Under the pieces are notes generated by a model. That model did not search any database. It was not told where the DNA came from and saw only the letters and a program-made list of their open reading frames with translations. DNA of 64,000 nucleotides from Betaproteobacteria bacterium (GTDB lineage Bacteria > Pseudomonadota > Gammaproteobacteria > Burkholderiales > SG8-41). Both the position numbers and the translations under genes were made by a program. This document shows positions 60,608 through 64,000 of the stretch, piece after piece; the stretch's first letter is position 1, and each line of letters begins with the position of its first letter. The stretch covers positions 124,001 to 188,000 of the forward strand of contig JACPTK010000123.1 of NCBI GenBank assembly GCA_016192825.1. Direction: 5' to 3'.

Positions 60608-61579
60608 ATGATAAATGCAGCGATAATCGGATTGGGCTGGTGGGGCAGGAACATCGTGCAGTGCGTCCAGGGCAAGAGCGCGAAGCTGCGCTTCGTGCAC
60701 GGGGTCAGCAAGGAGATCGATGCCGCGCTGCCCATCGCCGAAGCCAACGGCTTCACTCTGAGCGATGACCTGGAGCGGGCGCTCGACGACAAGCGGGTCG
60801 AGGCGGTCGTGCTGGCCACCCCCCACTCCCTGCATGCCGATCAGATCGTGCGCGTCGCCGCGGCCGGCAAGCCGGTATTTTGCGAGAAGCCGCTCGCACT
60901 GAAGCGCGCGGACGCCGAACGCGCGGTCGCCGCGGTGCAACGGGCCCGCGTGCCCATCGGAGTCGGCCAGAACAAGCGCTTCTGGCCTTCGATGGTGGAG
61001 CTGCGACGGGTCGTCGCGAGCGGAGCGCTCGGGAAGATCATGCACATGGAAGGCCACTACAGCAACGAGAACTCGGGGCTGCACTTCTCCACCTGGCGCG
61101 ATTCCCCCAGCGAATCACCCGGCGGCGGCATGACCGGCACCGGTATCCACCTGCTTGATGCTTTCGTCGGCCTCGGCGGACCGGTGGCGGAAGTCAGCGC
61201 CCGCGTCATTTCTCACCGCTCCGGTCATGATCCCCGCGACGCCGCGTCGGTGATGTTCCGTTTCGCCAGCAACCTCAGCGGTTTTTTCGGCCTGGTGCGC
61301 GCTTCCCCTGTCTACTGGCGCGTGCACGTCTTTGGCGACGAGGGTTCGGTCGAGGCGATCGGGGAGACGGAAACCATCGTGCGCACGCGCGGCGGAAAAG
61401 TGGACCGGCGGGAATTCCCCAAGGTGGACTCGATACTCGCCGAGTTCGACGCTTTCGCGGATGCCGTGGCAGGGACGAGCCCCTACCCCATTACGCCGGC
61501 GGAGATGGTCAATACCATCGCCGCGTTCGAGGCGATCATCCAATCGATGGACACCGGCACGCCGGTAACTGTGCCTTGA
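60608..61579 (+). CDS. Gfo/Idh/MocA-family oxidoreductase
   Basis: A 323-residue enzyme: AAIIGLGWWGRNIVQCVQGK, VVLATPHSLHADQIV, KPVFCEKPLALKRADAERAV (EKP motif), VGQNKRFWPSMVELRRVV, GGGMTGTGIHLLDAFVGLGG and FGDEGSVEAIGET. Third member of this family in 10 kb. The ATG at 60608 has GGGGATTG upstream. Followed by a repeat array and then decayed genes on the opposite strand. Confidence 0.86.
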   Translation: MINAAIIGLGWWGRNIVQCVQGKSAKLRFVHGVSKEIDAALPIAEANGFTLSDDLERALDDKRVEAVVLATPHSLHADQIVRVAAAGKPVFCEKPLALKRADAERAVAAVQRARVPIGVGQNKRFWPSMVELRRVVASGALGKIMHMEGHYSNENSGLHFSTWRDSPSESPGGGMTGTGIHLLDAFVGLGGPVAEVSARVISHRSGHDPRDAASVMFRFASNLSGFFGLVRASPVYWRVHVFGDEGSVEAIGETETIVRTRGGKVDRREFPKVDSILAEFDAFADAVAGTSPYPITPAEMVNTIAAFEAIIQSMDTGTPVTVP

Positions 61580-61605
61580 GAGAAAAATACGGGAGAGGCG
61601 CAAGG

Positions 61606-61694
61606 CGATAGACGAAAGACGAAAGACGAAAGACGAAAGACGAGCAATCTGACCTCGCTTTGCGTCTATCTTCTCTCGTCTATCGTCTCTCGCC
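61606..61694. repeat. Tandem 'gacgaaa' repeats with inverted 'tctcgtctatc' copies
   Basis: gcgatagacgaaagacgaaa then gacgaaagacgaaagacgag (five 7-nt units), a 12-base spacer, then gctttgcgtctatcttctct and cgtctatcgtctctcgccc. gatagacga (61607-61615) pairs with tcgtctatc. Lies between convergent genes. Confidence 0.78.
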
Positions 61695-61720
61695 CTTCGC
61701 GCAGGTAACCGGTCACCGGT

Positions 61721-62362
61721 TCAGAGCGCACGTTCCAGCTGCTCGCGCTGCTGATACAGTTCCTTCGGCATTCGCGCCTTGAGCTTATCGAACAACTCGG
61801 CGTGGTCCTGCACTTCCTTGCGCCACGCAGCGGGGTCGACCCTGGTCAATTCCTCGAAGCGCTCGCGCGTGAAGCTCTCGAGACCGGTCCAGTCGAGGTC
61901 CTCGTAGCGCGGCTGCAAGCCGATCGGCGTCCTGATCGCCTCCGCCTTGCCATCGAGGCGATCGATGACCCACTTCAGCACGCGCATGTTCTCGCCATAG
62001 CCTGGCCAGATGAAGCCGCCTTTTTCGTCCTGCCGGAACCAGTTCACGCCGAAGATGCGTGGCGGACGCTTCAGGCGCTTGCCGATCTTGAGCCAATGCC
62101 GGAAGTAGTCGCCGTAGTGGTAGCCGCAGAACGGCAGCATCGCGAACGGATCGCGCCGCACCACACCCACCTCGCCCACGATCGCCGCTGTCGTTTCGGA
62201 GGCCATCGTCGAGGCTATGTAGACCCCGTGCGTCCAGTCGAACGACTCCGTCACCAGCGGCACGGCGGTCGCGCGCCGCCCGCCGAACAGAAACGCGCTG
62301 ATCGGCACCCCCGCCGGGTTCTCCCAATCCGGATCCACGCACGGGATCTGGCTGCAACTCAT
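61721..62362 (-). pseudogene. pckG: 3' fragment of GTP-dependent phosphoenolpyruvate carboxykinase
   Basis: The 213 residues match the C-terminal third of Pck[96 protein letters not shown] and [11 protein letters not shown]. PckG proteins are about 600 residues, so roughly 390 N-terminal residues, including the PEP and kinase loops, are missing. The homology begins at the junction with the ligase fragment. It cannot be functional alone. Confidence 0.85.
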
Positions 62363-62844
62363 GGTAAAGACCAGGTAATGTCGCTTGCGTCGCGCTCGGC
62401 CGGCGCGACCGGCTCAGCCCGGGCGAGCGCTTCGTACTCCGGCCCCTGCGCATCGATTACATGGGCGAGCGTCGCGACCCGACCCGCGAGAGGTGCGACG
62501 CTCGAAGCAAGATCGCCGGTCACGAAGCAGACGCCCGCGCCGCTATCCTCCAGGATGAATTCGAGTTCGCGCGGATGCAGCTTGGCGTTGACCGGCACCG
62601 CCGCCAGGCCCGCATGCCAGCAGGCGAACAGCAGCTCGACGTACTGGGTGCAGTTCTTCATCACCAGCGCGACACGGTCGTTCTCGCGCAGGCCGTGGCG
62701 GCCACGCATGCCGCCGGCGATCGCGGCGACGCGCGCGGCGAGTGTGGCGTAATCGGCGACCACCCGGTCGCCGACCGCGAGCGCCGCGCGCCGCGGATAG
62801 GCGCGGGCGCTGCGCAACAGCAACTGAGACAGGCTGACCGGCAT
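62359..62844 (-). pseudogene. 5' fragment of an AMP-forming acyl-CoA synthetase
   Basis: 161 residues resembling the start of fatty-acid/acyl-CoA ligases: ALAVGDRVVADYATLAARVA, ENDRVALVMKNCTQYVELLF, CWHAGLAAVPVNAKLHPREL and YILEDSG-type ILEDSGAGVC. The frame ends (DITWSLP-stop) exactly where the YTSGTTGxPKG nucleotide loop should follow, and PckG sequence takes over. GAGGAG precedes the ATG, so a truncated protein may still be made. About 350 residues are missing. Confidence 0.82.
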
Positions 62845-62866
62845 GCCGCTCCTCGAGCAAATCTGC

Positions 62867-63127
62867 CTATTGCATATCTAATCCGGCTCGCTTCACCACC
62901 GTGCGCCAGCGTTCGATTACAGCTGGAACAAAGGCCGCGAGCTCCGCCAGACTCATCGGCATCGTCTCCCACATTGCGACCTGCCGGAAGAAATCGCCCG
63001 CTTCACGCGTCTTCGGTATGCAAACGATCAGGGCATCGAGTTGCTTGACGAGCTCCGGCGGTGTGTTCGCCGGTGCGAACAGGGCTTGCCAGGAAGGTGC
63101 CATCGAAGGGGCATAAAACGCCCACTT
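62867..63127 (-). pseudogene. 3' fragment of a Bug/TctC receptor gene
   Basis: The frame ends with SWQALFAPANTPPELVKQLD, LAELAAFVPAVIERWRTVVK and RAGLDMQ, the C-terminal segment of Bug receptors (about 80 of 320 residues). Its 5' side is fused to KWAFYAPSM, which belongs to the GWNLLGN-type protein upstream, so the receptor's first three quarters are gone. Confidence 0.72.
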
Positions 63128-63129
63128 AC

Positions 63130-63387
63130 ACTCCCGGCTTTGTTCCACGTCCACACCGTTGTGATCTTGCTAGCATCTCCAAACGTCGTCGCCACATCAA
63201 CCGGCGCCACGCTGCTGTTGCCCAGCAGATTCCAGCCTCTGGTCAGGTTGAACAGCACTTGGGCGTAAGCACCGCCATTCGATGTTAATCCGGCTAGCAG
63301 CAGCGCAAGTTTGGCTAGGTTCTGGAGCGTCCCCGCGCCGAACAGCCCGAACATGAGCGCGCCCGCCAGCAATCTTCGGAGCCTCAT
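63130..63387 (-). pseudogene. 5' fragment of a secreted GWNLLGN-domain protein, frameshifted
   Basis: 86 residues: a signal-like hydrophobic leader, then FNLTRGWNLLGNSSVAPVDV, ATTFGDASKITTVWTWNKAG. The domain's expected continuation KWAFYAPSM is present but two bases out of frame (junction at 63128-63129). This domain occurs in secreted proteins of betaproteobacteria; function unknown. GGGGGGGCGAGCA precedes the ATG. Confidence 0.6.
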
Positions 63388-63593
63388 TGCTCGCCCCCCC
63401 TTTGAGGGCTAATCGGAGTTGGCGTCTGGTGCGTGACCGATATCCGGCCGCTCCGCACACTGGCGCGAACGGTGTTGTCACACGTGCCACCGAACGCGTT
63501 GTAATTTACCACTAAACTCGCTCCAATCGCCCCCCTCCGGGGGTGCCTAGCGCAGCGAAATTAACATAAGGTGCATATGCACGGTTCGGGGCG

Positions 63594-63661
63594 GGTTCAA
63601 GCACCGAATTGCGTCGCGCCGGCAACCCGTTCAGACTTTGCGGCCGGATTGATTCGCCTAT
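63594..63661 (+). repeat. 68-nt direct repeat, copy 1
   Basis: Starts GGTTCAAGCACC, continues with gaattgc, cgcgccggc and ends with gattgattcgcctat. Copy 2 is at 63798-63865, exactly 204 bases downstream, diverged in the middle. Confidence 0.65.
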
Positions 63662-63797
63662 TAATAGGCAGAGGCCTCACACAAAGTCCGGATCTATGGC
63701 TGCAATCTTAACCTTCTCACCATCATCGAGTGATCGCTTGACAAACCAGGGGGCGTCCATCTATAAACATAATCGAGATTGTGCGCCGCGCGCGACA

Positions 63798-63865
63798 GGT
63801 TCAAGCACCCGATTGCAGCGCGCCGGCGGGCCGCCCTCGCTTTGGGGTCGAATTGATTCGCCTAT
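63798..63865 (+). repeat. 68-nt direct repeat, copy 2
   Basis: Same ends as copy 1 (GGTTCAAGCACC ... ATTGATTCGCCTAT) with a different middle that keeps cgcgccggc. Ends nine bases before the start codon of the next gene, so it would be in the 5' leader. Confidence 0.65.
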
Positions 63866-63874
63866 CGCTTTCAT

Positions 63875-64000
63875 ATGAAGACAAAGGCGTTTGCTTTCGC
63901 GGCAGTGCTCGCAGCCGTGCTCGCTCCTATGCTTGCGCAAGCAGCCCAGAGCAGCACCGTTCCCCCTGCGCAATGGATGTCCAATCGGACCGAAAGGCAC
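63875..64000 (+). CDS. Secreted protein, 5' part (runs off right edge)
   Basis: 42 codons open to the window edge. They begin with a Sec signal peptide (KTKAFAFAAVLAAVLAPMLA-QA, cleavage after AQA) followed by AQSSTVPPAQWMSNRTERH. Too short to classify. The ATG at 63875 has no strong ribosome site; the second direct repeat is immediately upstream. Confidence 0.6.
   Translation, partial: MKTKAFAFAAVLAAVLAPMLAQAAQSSTVPPAQWMSNRTERH

Larger units (their letters stand above)
63388..63874. other. 487-nt intergenic stretch without a gene
   Basis: Divergent region between the decayed GWNLLGN gene and the next secreted-protein gene. It holds a G/C hairpin (cccccctccggggg near 63530) and the two 68-nt direct repeats listed separately. 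No convincing coding frame. Confidence 0.5.

Overview
High-GC proteobacterial DNA, most likely an uncultured betaproteobacterium of the Burkholderiales type. The grounds are two complete Bug/TTT-type periplasmic receptor genes plus a third broken one, a protocatechuate 4,5-cleavage (lig/pmd) set, MSHA-type pilus genes, a CCA-encoding tRNA and the codon/GC style. No replication origin, CRISPR array or prophage was seen. Taxonomy is inferred, not demonstrated.

Layout. 0-3.3 kb: the 5' end of accA, then a lower-GC accessory patch on the minus strand. It holds a poly-gamma-glutamate-hydrolase-like gene, a membrane protein, a PD-(D/E)XK-like protein with integron attC-like core sites at the gene boundaries, and a ParE/RelE-type toxin-antitoxin pair. 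3.4-10 kb: gamma-glutamyltransferase, a secreted hypothetical protein, an ABC-2 exporter (permease, ATPase, HlyD-type lipoprotein) and a tartrate/D-malate dehydrogenase-like gene. 10.1-11.9 kb: a thiamine-diphosphate enzyme. 11.9-23.2 kb: twelve tightly overlapping minus-strand genes of an MSHA-like type IV pilus/type II secretion hybrid, with a STAS domain fused to the ATPase and DNRLRE-type modules on a pilin-like protein. 23.2-28.6 kb: ligC, ligB, ligA, a PanE-like reductase, an SDR and a Bug receptor. 29-30.3 kb: a complete IS630-family element whose transposase is split at a C7 run. 30.4-38.3 kb: alcohol dehydrogenase, DUF1080 lipoprotein, NMT1-like protein, uvrB, aromatic aminotransferase, AsmA. 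38.4-38.8 kb: tRNA-Asn interrupted by a 220-nt group I intron. 38.9-44.6 kb: a LysR regulator diverging from two universal-stress genes and a P-type ATPase fused in frame to a third universal-stress domain. 44.7-50.5 kb: TPP enzyme, SMUG1-like glycosylase, CobW GTPase, LVIVD protein, beta-hydroxyacid dehydrogenase. 50.5-61.6 kb: a catabolic neighbourhood of Gfo/Idh/MocA oxidoreductases, cupin, Bug receptor, M24-fold hydrolase, PEP-synthase-like protein, a probable AhpD-like selenoprotein and two D-2-hydroxyacid dehydrogenases. 61.7-63.4 kb: truncated genes joined head to tail. 63.4-64 kb: two 68-nt direct repeats before a new secreted-protein gene running off the edge.

Three observations stand out. 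(1) A carboxymuconolactone-decarboxylase/AhpD gene carries an in-frame TGA exactly at the second position of its CxxC motif, followed 21 nt later by a perfect 7-bp hairpin with loop GGUC, which matches a bacterial SECIS. (2) The tRNA-Asn gene contains a group I intron with recognisable P1, P2, P7, P8 and P9 pairings. (3) At least five families of short degenerate repeats (units such as gtgattc, acaggattaac, gacgaaa, gctcgta, gaaccgccga) fill about a dozen intergenic gaps, usually with inverted copies. They often touch start or stop codons and no known feature type explains them.
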